64,000 bases of DNA from SPCO01 sp964579825 (GCA_964579825.1 CAZOHT010000013.1:1-64000); one strand, 5' to 3'; shown: positions 17,235 to 26,523, counted from the stretch's first letter. Numbers and translations are program-made. The notes: a model not told the origin generated them from the letters alone.

Positions 17235-18998
17235 TCAGCCGCGACGCGGACGCTCCTGGAGCCGTGGGACCAGTTCCGTGAGCTCCGCCGTGATGTCGAC
17301 CGGCCGGGCGCCGACGTCGGCCAGCAGGTCGAACACCTGGTCCCGCTCCGAGTGGCACATCAGGACGATGACGCGGGCTGCGTCGGGCCGCGCGCCGGTC
17401 GCGTTGCCGTCCACCCCACCGTTCAGTTCCGCCCGCAGGGCCGCGGTCTCGGACTCGTAGATCGGCACGGCTGCGGCGTCGCCACCGCCCGCGGTCACGC
17501 CGGCCAGCAGCTCGCCGACGACCGACTCCGGCGTCCGTCCGCGCAGGTACCCCAGCGTCTGCTTGATCGCGACCCGCTGGGCCCGTTCGGCCGCGATCCG
17601 GCCGATGCCCCGGAGCGTGTCGTCGGGTCGATCGCCGGCCGTCCCGATGATCACGGTGATCGGCGCCGCGCGACCGGCCGCGCCCCCGGCGATACCCTGC
17701 GCGACGTCCAGCACCGCGGCGATGCCGGCCTCGTTGTGGGCGAAGTCCACGATGATGACCTTGGCGCCGAGACGGAACAGGTTCAGTCGGCCGGGCGATC
17801 GGTCGGCGTCCGGGCGGAAGTCGGTCAGCCCCTGGCTCACTTGCTCGATCGAGGCACCCAGACCGCGCGCTCCACCGGCCGCCGCGAGCGCGTTCGCGAC
17901 GTTGTGTCGGGCGAGCCCGCCGATCGTGATCGGGATGCGCCGGATCTCGGCGATCTCGGTCGAGTCCGGGCCGTTGACCTCGACCAGGCTCCCGCCTCGG
18001 ACCAGGTAGGCGCGCCCGCCTCGCTCGATGTGCCGACGGACCGGGTCCGACCCGCCAGGCTGGAGCGAGAAGTACGCCACGTTCGCCCGAACGCGACGGG
18101 CGACGGCCGACACGTACGGATCGTCGCCGTTGAGCACGACCCAGCCGTCCGGCTTCGTGATCCGGCAGATGGTCGACTTGACCTCGGCCAGTTCGGGCAG
18201 CGTGTGGATGCCCTGGAGATCGAGGTGGTCGGACGAGACGTTGGTCAGGACGCTGGTCTCGTTCGACTCGTAACCGACGCCGCGCAGGACCATCCCGCCG
18301 CGGGCGGTCTCCAGGACCGCGACGTCGAGATCGCTGCGGGCGAGGATCTGGTGCGCGCCGCCCGGACCGGTCCAGTCGCCGGGCTCGACCATCCGCTCGT
18401 CCACCAGGACCCCGTCCGAGGTGGTCGTGCCGACACGACGGCCCGCGAGCAGCAGGATGTGGGTGATGAGCCGGGTGACCGTGCTCTTGCCGTTCGTTCC
18501 CGAGATCGAGACGACCGGGACCCGCCGCTCCGCATCGCGGATCCAGGATGGTGGCGTCGTGCCGGCCTCGGCGATCCGAGCCGTCCAGCGTGCGACGAGC
18601 CGTTCCTGGGCGCCGGTCAGGTGCGCGCTCGGTGCCGACGAGACGTCACGCTCGGCGAGTGCCAGGGCCGCCTCGGTCAGGGTCAGCGATCGCTCCAGGC
18701 CGCTCCACGGAAAGGTCACGATCCAGTGCCCGGGATCCGACGAGCGGTGGACGGCCAGCCCGCGCCGGCCCTCGCCATGGTCGGACCGCAGGCGCCGGAT
18801 CCACCCGACGACCGCCGCCACGTCGTTCGGCCAGCTGCGAGCCGGGACATCGGCACCGAGGCGAACGAGCGCGTGGCGACCTGGGTCGCGCTGCCCGTAC
18901 CAGGTCCGACGCTTGCCGACGGCCACCTCGAGCTTGACCACCGGCTCCAACCGGTAGACATTCGGGCCCTCGAGCAGACGCGTCTCCACCAGTCGCAC
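17235..18998 (-). CDS. CphA-like Mur ligase lacking the ATP-grasp domain
   Basis: The 587-residue protein begins VRLVETRLLEGPNVYRLEP, clearly related to the CphA N-domain start LRVLETRVLRGPNYWAREP. After about 150 residues it passes straight into a Mur-ligase domain: P-loop SISGTNGKSTVTRL (Lys171), ETARGGMVLRGVGYE, NVSSDHLDLQGI and VDFAHNEAGI, each with a counterpart in CphA. The central ATP-grasp module that adds Asp in CphA is absent. The domain kept is the one that joins Arg in CphA, so an amide-ligase reaction on a related acceptor is plausible; the substrate is unknown. GTG 18998 is favoured by a TATCCT -10 nine nt upstream. It is divergent from the M20 peptidase gene. Confidence 0.88.
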   Translation of the reverse strand: MRLVETRLLEGPNVYRLEPVVKLEVAVGKRRTWYGQRDPGRHALVRLGADVPARSWPNDVAAVVGWIRRLRSDHGEGRRGLAVHRSSDPGHWIVTFPWSGLERSLTLTEAALALAERDVSSAPSAHLTGAQERLVARWTARIAEAGTTPPSWIRDAERRVPVVSISGTNGKSTVTRLITHILLLAGRRVGTTTSDGVLVDERMVEPGDWTGPGGAHQILARSDLDVAVLETARGGMVLRGVGYESNETSVLTNVSSDHLDLQGIHTLPELAEVKSTICRITKPDGWVVLNGDDPYVSAVARRVRANVAYFSLQPGGSDPVRRHIERGGRAYLVRGGSLVEVNGPDSTEIAEIRRIPITIGGLARHNVANALAAAGGARGLGASIEQVSQGLTDFRPDADRSPGRLNLFRLGAKVIIVDFAHNEAGIAAVLDVAQGIAGGAAGRAAPITVIIGTAGDRPDDTLRGIGRIAAERAQRVAIKQTLGYLRGRTPESVVGELLAGVTAGGGDAAAVPIYESETAALRAELNGGVDGNATGARPDAARVIVLMCHSERDQVFDLLADVGARPVDITAELTELVPRLQERPRRG

Positions 18999-19065
18999 GG
19001 TCCGGGCAGGATAGCAAGCCGGCACGGGCAAGATGCGAGCTAGACTGGCGGCCAAGGAGGTTCGA

Positions 19066-20283
19066 GTGACGACCATCGCCAGCGACCCCGAACTGGACGC
19101 CCTGCGCGTCGTCATCGCGGCGGACCTGCCCGCCTACCTGGCCGACCTCGAGACCCTGGTCAACATCGACTGCGGCAGCTACACGCCCGCCGGCGTGGAC
19201 CAGGTGGGGGAGTGGACGGGCCGCTTCCTCGAAGGGCTGGGTGCCACGGTGGAACACCGGGCGGACCCCGAAGGCCGGTACGGGCGGACGGTCGTCGCCA
19301 CGTTCGACGGCCGGGTCGGGGCCCCGCGCGTGCTCCTCATCGGGCACATGGATACGGTCTTCGATCCGGGGACCGCGGCGGCTCGCCCGTTCCGGATCGA
19401 GGATGGCGTGGCCTACGGCCCCGGCGTCACGGACATGAAATCCGGCCTGCTCGCCGGGCTGTACGCGATCAAGGCGCTCATCGGCGAGCTTGGCGGTGTG
19501 CCGTTCGAGCGGCTCACGTTCATCGCCAACCCGGACGAGGAGATCGGGTCGCCCAGCTCCACCGCCCACATCCGGGCCGCGGCGCCGGACGTCGACGCCT
19601 GCTTCGTGCTCGAGTGCGCGCGCGCCAACGGCGACATCGTGTCGGCGCGCAAGGGCATCCTGGACACGCGCATCACGATCGAAGGGCGCGCGGCCCACGC
19701 CGGCGTCGAACCGGAGAAGGGCCGCAGTGCGATCCTGGAGGCGAGCCGGATCATCCGGGATCTGCACGCCCTGAACGGTCGCTGGCCCGGCGTGACCGTG
19801 AACGTCGGGGTCATCGCGGGTGGGACCCGACCGAACGTCGTCGCCGAGCGGTGCCACCTCGAGGTGGACGTCCGCTCGACCACGTCGGACGGCCTCGACA
19901 CCGTGGAGGCGGCCATCCGCGACATCGCTGCCACCACCGAGGTCCCGGACACGGTGGCCGATGTCCACGTCATGGTCGGCTGGCGGCCGATGGAGAAGCT
20001 CGCCCGCAGCGGCCGACTCGTGGAACACGCCCAGGCGGTCGCGGCACGGCTCGGGTTCGAGGTGCACGACACCGCGACCGGCGGGGCGTCCGATGCCAAC
20101 ACCACGTCCGGCATGGGGGTCCCGACGCTCGACGGCCTGGGTCCGATCGGCGGTAACGACCACGCGCCGTCCGAGTACCTGGACGTCGATTCGATCGTGC
20201 CACGGACGACGCTCCTGGCCGGCCTGCTGCTCGCCGTCGCGCGGGACCCCGAGGTCATCGCCTGGCGCGACGGGCCGGCATGA
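19066..20283 (+). CDS. M20-family metallopeptidase (carboxypeptidase G2-like)
   Basis: The 405-residue two-zinc peptidase has metal-site motifs GHMDTVF, VTDMKSG and NPDEEIGSPSS, and a lid domain with GRAAHAGVEPEKGRSAI. It lacks a signal peptide. Family members release C-terminal Glu/Asp-like residues or split dipeptides. Its place next to cphB, cphA and the CphA-like ligase makes it a candidate hydrolase for beta-Asp-Arg dipeptide; I recall an M20 enzyme (CphZ) described for that step, but the match must be tested. The GTG start is set by AAGGAGG 5 nt upstream and a TAGACT -10. Confidence 0.9.
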   Translation: MTTIASDPELDALRVVIAADLPAYLADLETLVNIDCGSYTPAGVDQVGEWTGRFLEGLGATVEHRADPEGRYGRTVVATFDGRVGAPRVLLIGHMDTVFDPGTAAARPFRIEDGVAYGPGVTDMKSGLLAGLYAIKALIGELGGVPFERLTFIANPDEEIGSPSSTAHIRAAAPDVDACFVLECARANGDIVSARKGILDTRITIEGRAAHAGVEPEKGRSAILEASRIIRDLHALNGRWPGVTVNVGVIAGGTRPNVVAERCHLEVDVRSTTSDGLDTVEAAIRDIAATTEVPDTVADVHVMVGWRPMEKLARSGRLVEHAQAVAARLGFEVHDTATGGASDANTTSGMGVPTLDGLGPIGGNDHAPSEYLDVDSIVPRTTLLAGLLLAVARDPEVIAWRDGPA

Positions 20284-20329
20284 GTCGCCCGACCGGCGTG
20301 CAGGCACCCGTCCCGGGCCTGGCGTTCGC

Positions 20330-20719
20330 GTGACTCGGCGGCTCATCTCGTCGGGCGGCCCGTTCGAGCGGGTCGGCGGCTACAGCCGGGCCGTGGTCGT
20401 CGGCGATTCGTGTTGGGTCGCCGGCACGACCGATCTCGGTCCCGACGGCGTGTCCACCCATCCCGGCGATGCGGCGGCCCAGGCCCGGGCGACCCTGGCC
20501 ATCATCGGCCGAGCCCTGGCGGACGGCGGCTTCGCCTTCGAGGACGTCGTGCGGACCCGCATGTTCGTGACGGACGTCGCCGATGCGCCGGCCGTGATCG
20601 CGGTCCACGGCGAGATCTTCGGCGACATCCGGCCGGCCGCGACGATGGTCGTCATCGACGCGCTCATCCACCCGAGCCTGCTGGTCGAGATCGAGGCCGA
20701 GGCGCGCCGAGCGGGCTAG
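20330..20719 (+). CDS. Rid-family (YjgF/YER057c/UK114) protein
   Basis: The 129-residue protein has the Rid fold signature: ISSGGPFERVGGYSRAVVVGD, FEDVVRTRMFVTDV and LLVEIEAEARRAG. RidA deaminates reactive imines from amino-acid metabolism. The stretch that in canonical RidA reads VARLP and carries the catalytic Arg is IDALIHP here, so classic imine-deaminase chemistry is doubtful and one of the other Rid subgroups is more likely. GTG start, 47 nt after the peptidase gene on the same strand. Confidence 0.85.
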   Translation: MTRRLISSGGPFERVGGYSRAVVVGDSCWVAGTTDLGPDGVSTHPGDAAAQARATLAIIGRALADGGFAFEDVVRTRMFVTDVADAPAVIAVHGEIFGDIRPAATMVVIDALIHPSLLVEIEAEARRAG

Positions 20720-20983
20720 CGCTCAGGCGATCGGCCGGCTCCGCCCACGAAACCGGCACATGTACTTCAGGCGCCCGTTCGTCAGCCATCGGCCCGACGG
20801 ATGGCGGCGGCTGAGCGTGGTGGATCGGGAGTCGACGTCAGACGACCGGCATCTGGTCGTCTCCGTGTGCATCTGGCCGCGGATCGCTGACGAGTGCCCG
20901 CCTGAGACGCGATCGCCGGAACGCGGTGGGGAGCCATGCCCCGCCGACCGCCCCATGGAGGGGCCGGCGGCGGGACGCCGCGC
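20720..20983. other. Convergent intergenic region with hairpins
   Basis: No gene is supported in these 264 bp between convergent genes. A perfect GACGACC-7 nt-GGTCGTC hairpin lies at 20841-20861, and a second GC-rich fold with CCCC-ATGGA-GGGG at its core is centred on 20957, just past the azlD stop. Both suit termination of the two converging transcripts, though neither has a clear T-run. Confidence 0.4.
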
Positions 20984-21328
20984 TCAGAGCTGGAGCGTGT
21001 CGAGTCCCGCGAACCGGGCGATCGCCACGATGGCGACCGCCGCGACGAGGCCCAGGAGCAGGTTGCCCTTGCGCGCGACGATGGCGAGGCAGACGAACAC
21101 GCCGACCCACTCGATCCCGATGTGGAACGACGGGACGCCATCCTCGTTCGTGACCACCATGATCGCGACGGCCGCCAGCGTCGCGAGCACGGCCGGCCCG
21201 ACGAGCTGCAGGTAGTCCGTCGCGATGCGCGGCAGCCGCTCGAATCCGGGCACGACCAGCCCCACGGCGCGCGACGGATAGGTCACGGCGAACATCAGGA
21301 TGGCCAGGACGACGATGCTCGGGTTCAC
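20984..21328 (-). CDS. azlD: Branched-chain amino-acid exporter small subunit (AzlD family)
   Basis: The 114-residue protein has about four hydrophobic segments (SIVVLAILMFAVTYPSRAVG, LVGPAVLATLAAVAIMV and others), the size and form of AzlD. With AzlC it exports branched-chain or other hydrophobic amino acids. Its GTG start overlaps the azlC stop by four bases (GTGA), showing translational coupling. Confidence 0.85.
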   Translation of the reverse strand: MNPSIVVLAILMFAVTYPSRAVGLVVPGFERLPRIATDYLQLVGPAVLATLAAVAIMVVTNEDGVPSFHIGIEWVGVFVCLAIVARKGNLLLGLVAAVAIVAIARFAGLDTLQL

Positions 21329-22179
21329 GCGTCGGGACCTGGGCCGTCAGGCCGGTCGGGTCCGGGCCCAGCGACGACCGACGAGTCGCCGTGCGGCGCC
21401 CCAGGGACCGAATAGTGCTCGGCCGATCCCGTACTGCCGATGGGCGCCGTTTCGTGCGCCACGGCGGCGGGCACGAGCAGCCCGATCGCCGGCCCGCCGA
21501 GGCCGCCCACGACGATGCCGACGGCCGGACTGAAGGCGAGGGCGACCGGCACCCCGATCGCGACCGCCGCCCCTGCCGCGACCAGCTCTCGCCGACCGGT
21601 GATGAGGGTCACGGCCATGCCGATCATCGCGGCCGGGAAGATGACGTCGATGCCGAATCGGGACGGATCCGGGATCTGGCCGCCGAGGACCACCCCGGCC
21701 AGCGTCGCCAGGTTCCACGGCAGGAACGTGAACACCAGCGCGGAGATCCAGTACGCCCGCTCGTCCGTCCCGCCGATCCGCCGGAAGTGGGCGATCGCCA
21801 GGGCGAAGTTCTCGTCGGTCAGGAAGTGGGCCATGACCGCTCGCCGCGTCACCGGGACATCGCGCATCCACGGTCGAAGGGCCGCGGAATAGAGCAGGTG
21901 GCGGGCGTTGAGCAGGGCCGTCAGCAGGATGATGCCGGCGAACGGCAGGCCGCCCGCGACGTACCCGACGGCCGCGAACTGGGCGGCGCCTGCGAACGCG
22001 ATCGAGCTCATCGCGAGGGCGTCGACGATCGTGAACCCGGCCTCGCGCGCGGACAGACCGTAGACGAACCCGAATCCGACGATCGAGACGGTGATGCCGA
22101 CCGCATCCGAGACGAGACCACGCCGGTCGATCCGGCCCGGATCGGGAGCCCGCTCCGCGACTCCCGCCGCGTTCGCCAC
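21325..22179 (-). CDS. azlC: Branched-chain amino-acid exporter large subunit (AzlC family)
   Basis: The 284-residue polytopic protein has AzlC marks: GFGFVYGLSAREAGF, SIAFAGAAQFAAVGY, LLTALLNARHLLYSAAL, FLTDENFALA and FLPWNLATLAGVVLG. The last 45 or so residues are a Pro/Gly/Ser-rich tail not needed for the fold. The GTG at 22179 (VANAAGVAERAPD) has only a weak GAGGA upstream. Start choice is moderate; the frame is open further upstream without family similarity. Confidence 0.88.
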   Translation of the reverse strand: MANAAGVAERAPDPGRIDRRGLVSDAVGITVSIVGFGFVYGLSAREAGFTIVDALAMSSIAFAGAAQFAAVGYVAGGLPFAGIILLTALLNARHLLYSAALRPWMRDVPVTRRAVMAHFLTDENFALAIAHFRRIGGTDERAYWISALVFTFLPWNLATLAGVVLGGQIPDPSRFGIDVIFPAAMIGMAVTLITGRRELVAAGAAVAIGVPVALAFSPAVGIVVGGLGGPAIGLLVPAAVAHETAPIGSTGSAEHYSVPGAPHGDSSVVAGPGPDRPDGPGPDA

Positions 22180-22190
22180 GGGAGGCGTCC

Positions 22191-22463
22191 TCAGCGCAGG
22201 AAGGTCTTGGCGCAGGTCCCGTCGCAGACCACGAAGACGGCGTGCTTCTCGAAGGCGTATCCGGCCGCGTGCAGCAGGCCCGGACAACCCTTCGTCGGGC
22301 ACTTCCAGACCCACCAACGGTCCTGCTGGTCGACCGGCGAGGACTCCGCGGCGAGCGTCGTCGACAGGTCCGGCCGATCGGCGACCAGGCGCTCGATCAC
22401 GGCGGCCCGCTCCGCCTCGCTCTCGCTGGAGTACGGGTAGTTCTGGCTGACGTTCGAGGTCAC
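22191..22463 (-). CDS. Small zinc-ribbon-like hypothetical protein
   Basis: The 90-residue protein has a charged N-terminal half (SESEAERAAVIERLVADRPDL) and a C-terminal half with two Cys pairs, WKCPTKGCPG and VVCDGTCAKTF, likely one zinc site. The GTG start is supported by GGGGAGG 7 nt upstream. It precedes azlC by 11 nt on the same strand, so it belongs to that unit. The family is not recognised and no function is proposed. Confidence 0.6.
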   Translation of the reverse strand: MTSNVSQNYPYSSESEAERAAVIERLVADRPDLSTTLAAESSPVDQQDRWWVWKCPTKGCPGLLHAAGYAFEKHAVFVVCDGTCAKTFLR

Positions 22464-22582
22464 GATCGGCCTCCCCGGTGGCGCGGATGACGATGCCGGT
22501 GGCGGCCTCGTGTGAGCGCAGCCTGCCACCGGCCGGCGCAGTATCGCATACGGGCAAGGCCCGGCAGAAGGCCCGGAGGCGC

Positions 22583-24253
22583 TTACCAGACGGCCGGCAG
22601 ACCAGCGCTGCGCGGATCGGTCGCGGCCGCCACGGACCCCTCGGGTGACGCTGGGCCGCCATCCACGAGTTCGATGGCGTGGGCGTGCCCCAATCCGCTG
22701 TCGAACGGCGCGACGAGCGTGACGGGGTGCCCACGGGCCTCCAGGGCCGGACCGACCATGGGCGCGAACCGCGGTTCCAGGCGAACGGCCGTCGGCGGCT
22801 GGAAGTGTTCGGCCGGCTCGACGAACCAGCGTGGGCCCGCCACGGCCGTTCGGACGTCCACGCCACCGTCCACCAGCGCCGAGACGACCTGGGCGTGGAT
22901 CTGCGGTTGGGCGTCGCCGCCCATGGACCCGGTGACGATCCACGGTCGGGTCTCACCGGCCCGGAACAGCATCCCGGGGAGCAGCGTGTGCAGCGTGCGC
23001 TTGCCGGGTTCCAGGACGTTGGGGTGGACCGGATCCAGGCTGAAGTAGCTGCCACGGTTCTGGTAGTGGATCCCCGTCGCCGGATCGACGACGCCGGACC
23101 CGAAGCCCAGGTAGTTCGATTCGATCAGGCTGACCGCGTTCCCGTCGGCGTCCACGGTGGCGAGGTAGATCGTGCCGCCGCCGCGCGGGTTCGTCGCATT
23201 CGGTGCCGGGGCGGCCCGCCCGGGATCGATCCGTCCGGCGAGCCCGGCGATGTGGTCGCCGCCGAGCAGGCGCTCGACCGGGACCTCGCGGAACGCAGGA
23301 TCGGTCAGGAACGCGTCGCGATCGGCCATCGCCAGCTTGGACGCCTCGATGCCCAGGTGGATCCAGGCCGGGTCGGCGACGCCGTCCGGCCCGAATGCCG
23401 CGGCCGGCGGCGCCTCGAACCGCGCCAGGATCGCGAGGATCTCGAGGGCCACGAGCCCGGAGCTGTTGGGCGGATGGGTCGTGACGCGAACGCCGCGGTA
23501 GTCGGTCGAGATCGGGTCGACCCAGGTGGAGGTGTGGGCCTGCAGGTCGGACCGCGCGATCGGGCTCCCGACGGCTCGCAGTCCGCGCGCCTGCCGCTCG
23601 CCGAGGTCGCCGTCGTAGAAGGCATCGAACCCGTCGGCGGCCAGCGTCTCCAGCGTGGACGCCAGCGCCGGGAGGCGGACCCGCTCGCCGGGACGCCACG
23701 GTCGACCGTGCGGCCGATAGACGGCGAAGAACCCGGCGTCCGGCCCCACGGCATCGCGGACCCGTGGCACGGTCGCCTCCACCCCAACGATGAACCCGTC
23801 CCAGGCGGGGAACCCGTTCCGTGCCAGTTCGATGGCCGGCGCCAGGAGCGTCGCGCGGTCCAGCCGCCCGTGGCGGGCATGGGCGTCGCTCCAGGAGCGG
23901 ACCGCGCCGGGCACCGTGATCGCCAGCGGCCCGAAGCGCGGAAGGGCCACGACGCCGCGCGCCCGCAGCCCGGTGGCATCGGCCGCGGCCGGAGCTCGGC
24001 CGGAACCGTTGAGGGCGGTCTGGCGGCCGGTCGCCTCATCCCAGATGAGCCAGAACGCATCACCGCCGATGCCGCAACCGTTCGGCATGACGACCGCGAG
24101 GACCGCGTTGGTCGCGATCGCGGCATCCACCGCGGAGCCACCCGCCCGCAGGATCGAGAGGCCGGCGGCCGTGGCCAGGTGGTGCGGGGCGACGACCGCC
24201 CCGTGGCTCCCGCGTGCGAGCGGGACCGGCGTCCACGGTGCGCCCGCGGTCAC
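22583..24253 (-). CDS. Gamma-glutamyltransferase family protein
   Basis: The 556-residue Ntn-hydrolase of the GGT family has HHLATAAGLSILRAGGSAVDAAIA near the N-terminus, NGCGIGGDAFWLI, and the self-cleavage/catalytic site at Thr361 in NPRGGGTIYLATVDADGNAV. NYLGFGSG follows. No export signal is visible, unlike secreted E. coli GGT, so it is likely an intracellular gamma-glutamyl or acyl-amide hydrolase. The GTG start overlaps the stop of the upstream MFS gene by four bases. Confidence 0.88.
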   Translation of the reverse strand: MTAGAPWTPVPLARGSHGAVVAPHHLATAAGLSILRAGGSAVDAAIATNAVLAVVMPNGCGIGGDAFWLIWDEATGRQTALNGSGRAPAAADATGLRARGVVALPRFGPLAITVPGAVRSWSDAHARHGRLDRATLLAPAIELARNGFPAWDGFIVGVEATVPRVRDAVGPDAGFFAVYRPHGRPWRPGERVRLPALASTLETLAADGFDAFYDGDLGERQARGLRAVGSPIARSDLQAHTSTWVDPISTDYRGVRVTTHPPNSSGLVALEILAILARFEAPPAAAFGPDGVADPAWIHLGIEASKLAMADRDAFLTDPAFREVPVERLLGGDHIAGLAGRIDPGRAAPAPNATNPRGGGTIYLATVDADGNAVSLIESNYLGFGSGVVDPATGIHYQNRGSYFSLDPVHPNVLEPGKRTLHTLLPGMLFRAGETRPWIVTGSMGGDAQPQIHAQVVSALVDGGVDVRTAVAGPRWFVEPAEHFQPPTAVRLEPRFAPMVGPALEARGHPVTLVAPFDSGLGHAHAIELVDGGPASPEGSVAAATDPRSAGLPAVW

Positions 24254-25524
24254 GTGGCCGTCGTCCCGAGACCGCCGCCGTCCAGTTGATGCTCCTGCTC
24301 GCGGAGGCGCGACAGCGGCAGGAGGGCGACGACGAGCAGCGCGGCCGTCGCGAGCAGCATGCCGTCGATCCCGCGCAGGTCCGCGGCCACGCCGCCGATG
24401 AGCGCGCCGATGATCTGGCCGACGGCCAGGAACACCGAATACAGCCCCATGATCGCGCCGCGATCCGCGGGGAATCGCTCCGAGATGTCGGCCAGCAGGC
24501 CCAGGGCCGCCGGGGTCGCCCCGGCCAGGACGAACAACCCGAGACCGGCCCCGATCAGGCCGCCGATGGCGACCGCCGTGGGCAGGCTGCCCGAGTGGTT
24601 CACGAGGATGCCCGCGGCGACGAGGACGCCGCCCCCGATGATCCCGTACAGGATGATCGTCGTCCGGCGCAGATTCTTGAACCGGTTGCCCCAGTAGAGG
24701 AGGCCGGCGCCGAAAACGAGGGCGATCGCGATGGCGACGACGGTGATCTCCATGGACGAGAAGCCGCGCATGAGGACCTGGTCCGGGAAGGCGGGATTGG
24801 CCTTGGCGAACTGGAACAGCGACTGGCTCATCCACAGGCCGATGGACGCGTTGATGGCGATCCAGGTGGGTGCCAGCAACAGGACGTGCGAGGACCGGAT
24901 CAGGGCGGCATAGCGGCGATAGCCGACGTGCTCGGCCGCCACGGCCTCGCGCTCACCGGTCGGATCCTTGACCCCCAGCCAGTAGATGAGGAACGACACG
25001 GCGTAGACGACCGCGTTCAGGTAGAACGCGCTCGGCCCCAGCTGGTCGAACAAGGTCGGCGCCACGATGAACCCGACTCCCAGGCCGGCCAGGGTCGCGC
25101 CTTCGAACCGGGCCGCCGCCTGGCCGCGCAGCAGCTCATTGCCGGCCGTGGCGAGCGCGATGTAGCCCAGGATCGATGGCACGCTGGCGGCCGTCGACAG
25201 GCCCTCCAGGAACCGCGTGCCGCCGAGCAGGAACAGGTTGGTGGTCAGCGCCGTGAGGACGACCGCGACGCCACCGAAGATCGGCCCGAACAGCATCACC
25301 CGGTGGTGGCCCCATCGGTCGGACAGGAGGCCGAAGACCGGTGACATGAGCAGTTCCGCGGCGAAGAACGTCGCGGTGAACACCGCGACCGTTGACCCGG
25401 TGACCTCGGAACCCGGGAGCTCCGACAGGTCGGCCAGGTAGAACGCCAGCATCGCCCCCGTCAGGCCGGTGCTGAAGCGCAGCGTGAACGTGCCGGCCAG
25501 AACGGCCCAGAGGGAGCGGTCCAT
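24250..25524 (-). CDS. MFS transporter
   Basis: The 424-residue carrier has 12 predicted helices; loop 2-3 reads GLLSDRWGHHRVMLFGPIFGG. It is translationally coupled to the GGT gene (GTGA overlap), which suggests it moves a gamma-glutamyl compound, peptide or product of that enzyme; this is inference. The ATG at 25524 has TAGGCT nearby as a possible -10 for a leaderless mRNA. Confidence 0.85.
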   Translation of the reverse strand: MDRSLWAVLAGTFTLRFSTGLTGAMLAFYLADLSELPGSEVTGSTVAVFTATFFAAELLMSPVFGLLSDRWGHHRVMLFGPIFGGVAVVLTALTTNLFLLGGTRFLEGLSTAASVPSILGYIALATAGNELLRGQAAARFEGATLAGLGVGFIVAPTLFDQLGPSAFYLNAVVYAVSFLIYWLGVKDPTGEREAVAAEHVGYRRYAALIRSSHVLLLAPTWIAINASIGLWMSQSLFQFAKANPAFPDQVLMRGFSSMEITVVAIAIALVFGAGLLYWGNRFKNLRRTTIILYGIIGGGVLVAAGILVNHSGSLPTAVAIGGLIGAGLGLFVLAGATPAALGLLADISERFPADRGAIMGLYSVFLAVGQIIGALIGGVAADLRGIDGMLLATAALLVVALLPLSRLREQEHQLDGGGLGTTAT

Positions 25525-25674
25525 GAGATGCAAGCCTAGCGGCTCGGGCGCCCTGGGCGCGAGCGTGGCGTGGATCCGGGCTGGACGCGGCCCCGTATCA
25601 TGCCCGAAACGTCGGCGCGCCCCGGACCTCGGAGTCGCGACGTCCAGGCCATGGACCGCAGGAGGAGCACGACC

Positions 25675-26523
25675 TTGAGTCGCGTCGCGATCTTCACCGA
25701 TTCCGCATCGGACCTGGATGCCGCAGAGGCCGCCGCCAAGGGGATCACCGTGGTCCCACTCCTCGTCACCTTCGGGGACGAGACGTTCAAGGCCGGCACC
25801 GAGCTCCCGACGGCGGCCTTCTGGGACCGGATGGTCGCCCCCGGCGCCCCGTGGCCGAAGACGGCCGCCTCCTCGCCAGGCGAGTTCCGGGACGCCTACG
25901 AAGCCGCGTTCGCGGCCGGCGCCGACGCGATCGTCTCCATCCACGTCGCGGGCACGCTCTCGGGGACGATCAAGAGCGCCCAGATCGCGCGCGACATGCT
26001 GCCGGACCGGGAGATCCACGTGATCGATTCGCTCGGCGCGTCGATGGCCGAAGGCATCCTCGCCCGGATGGGCGTGGACCTCGCCGCGGAGGGCCGGTCC
26101 GCGACCGAGATCGCCGCGACGCTCGAGGCGCGTGCCCCGGACATGGTCATGTATGTCGCCCTCGAGACCCTCGAGTACCTCAAGAAGGGCGGCCGGATCA
26201 GCGGCGCGCAGGCGGCCATCGGGACGCTGCTCTCGGTCAAGCCGATCATCAAGCTCCAGCACGGCGAGGTCGAGACCGTCGACAAGGTGCGGACCCGCTC
26301 GAAGGCTCGCGAGCGCCTGCTCGAGCTCATCACCGAGCGGCCGATCGAACGGCTGTCGATCCTGCACACCGTCAGCCCCGACGTCGAGGCCTACCGGGAC
26401 CAGGTCCTCGCCCGCGTCCCGGATCTCGATCCGGCGGCGGTCACGATCGAGCTCGTCGGCCCGTCGGTCGGGCCGCACCTCGGCCCGGGCTGCGTCGGCG
26501 CGGCCATCCTCTACCGGGCCTGA
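25675..26523 (+). CDS. DegV family fatty-acid-binding protein
   Basis: The 282-residue protein begins with the family signature VAIFTDSASDL and contains FKTAASSPGEF-like KTAASSPGEFRDAYE, VSIHVAGTLSGTIKSAQ, DSLGASMAEG and LKKGGRISGAQA. DegV/FakB proteins hold a fatty acid for phosphorylation by FakA. The TTG at 25675 is chosen over the ATG at 25651 because GGAGGAG lies 7 nt upstream of the TTG while the ATG has no such site. A TATCAT -10 lies at 25596-25601. Confidence 0.9.
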   Translation: MSRVAIFTDSASDLDAAEAAAKGITVVPLLVTFGDETFKAGTELPTAAFWDRMVAPGAPWPKTAASSPGEFRDAYEAAFAAGADAIVSIHVAGTLSGTIKSAQIARDMLPDREIHVIDSLGASMAEGILARMGVDLAAEGRSATEIAATLEARAPDMVMYVALETLEYLKKGGRISGAQAAIGTLLSVKPIIKLQHGEVETVDKVRTRSKARERLLELITERPIERLSILHTVSPDVEAYRDQVLARVPDLDPAAVTIELVGPSVGPHLGPGCVGAAILYRA

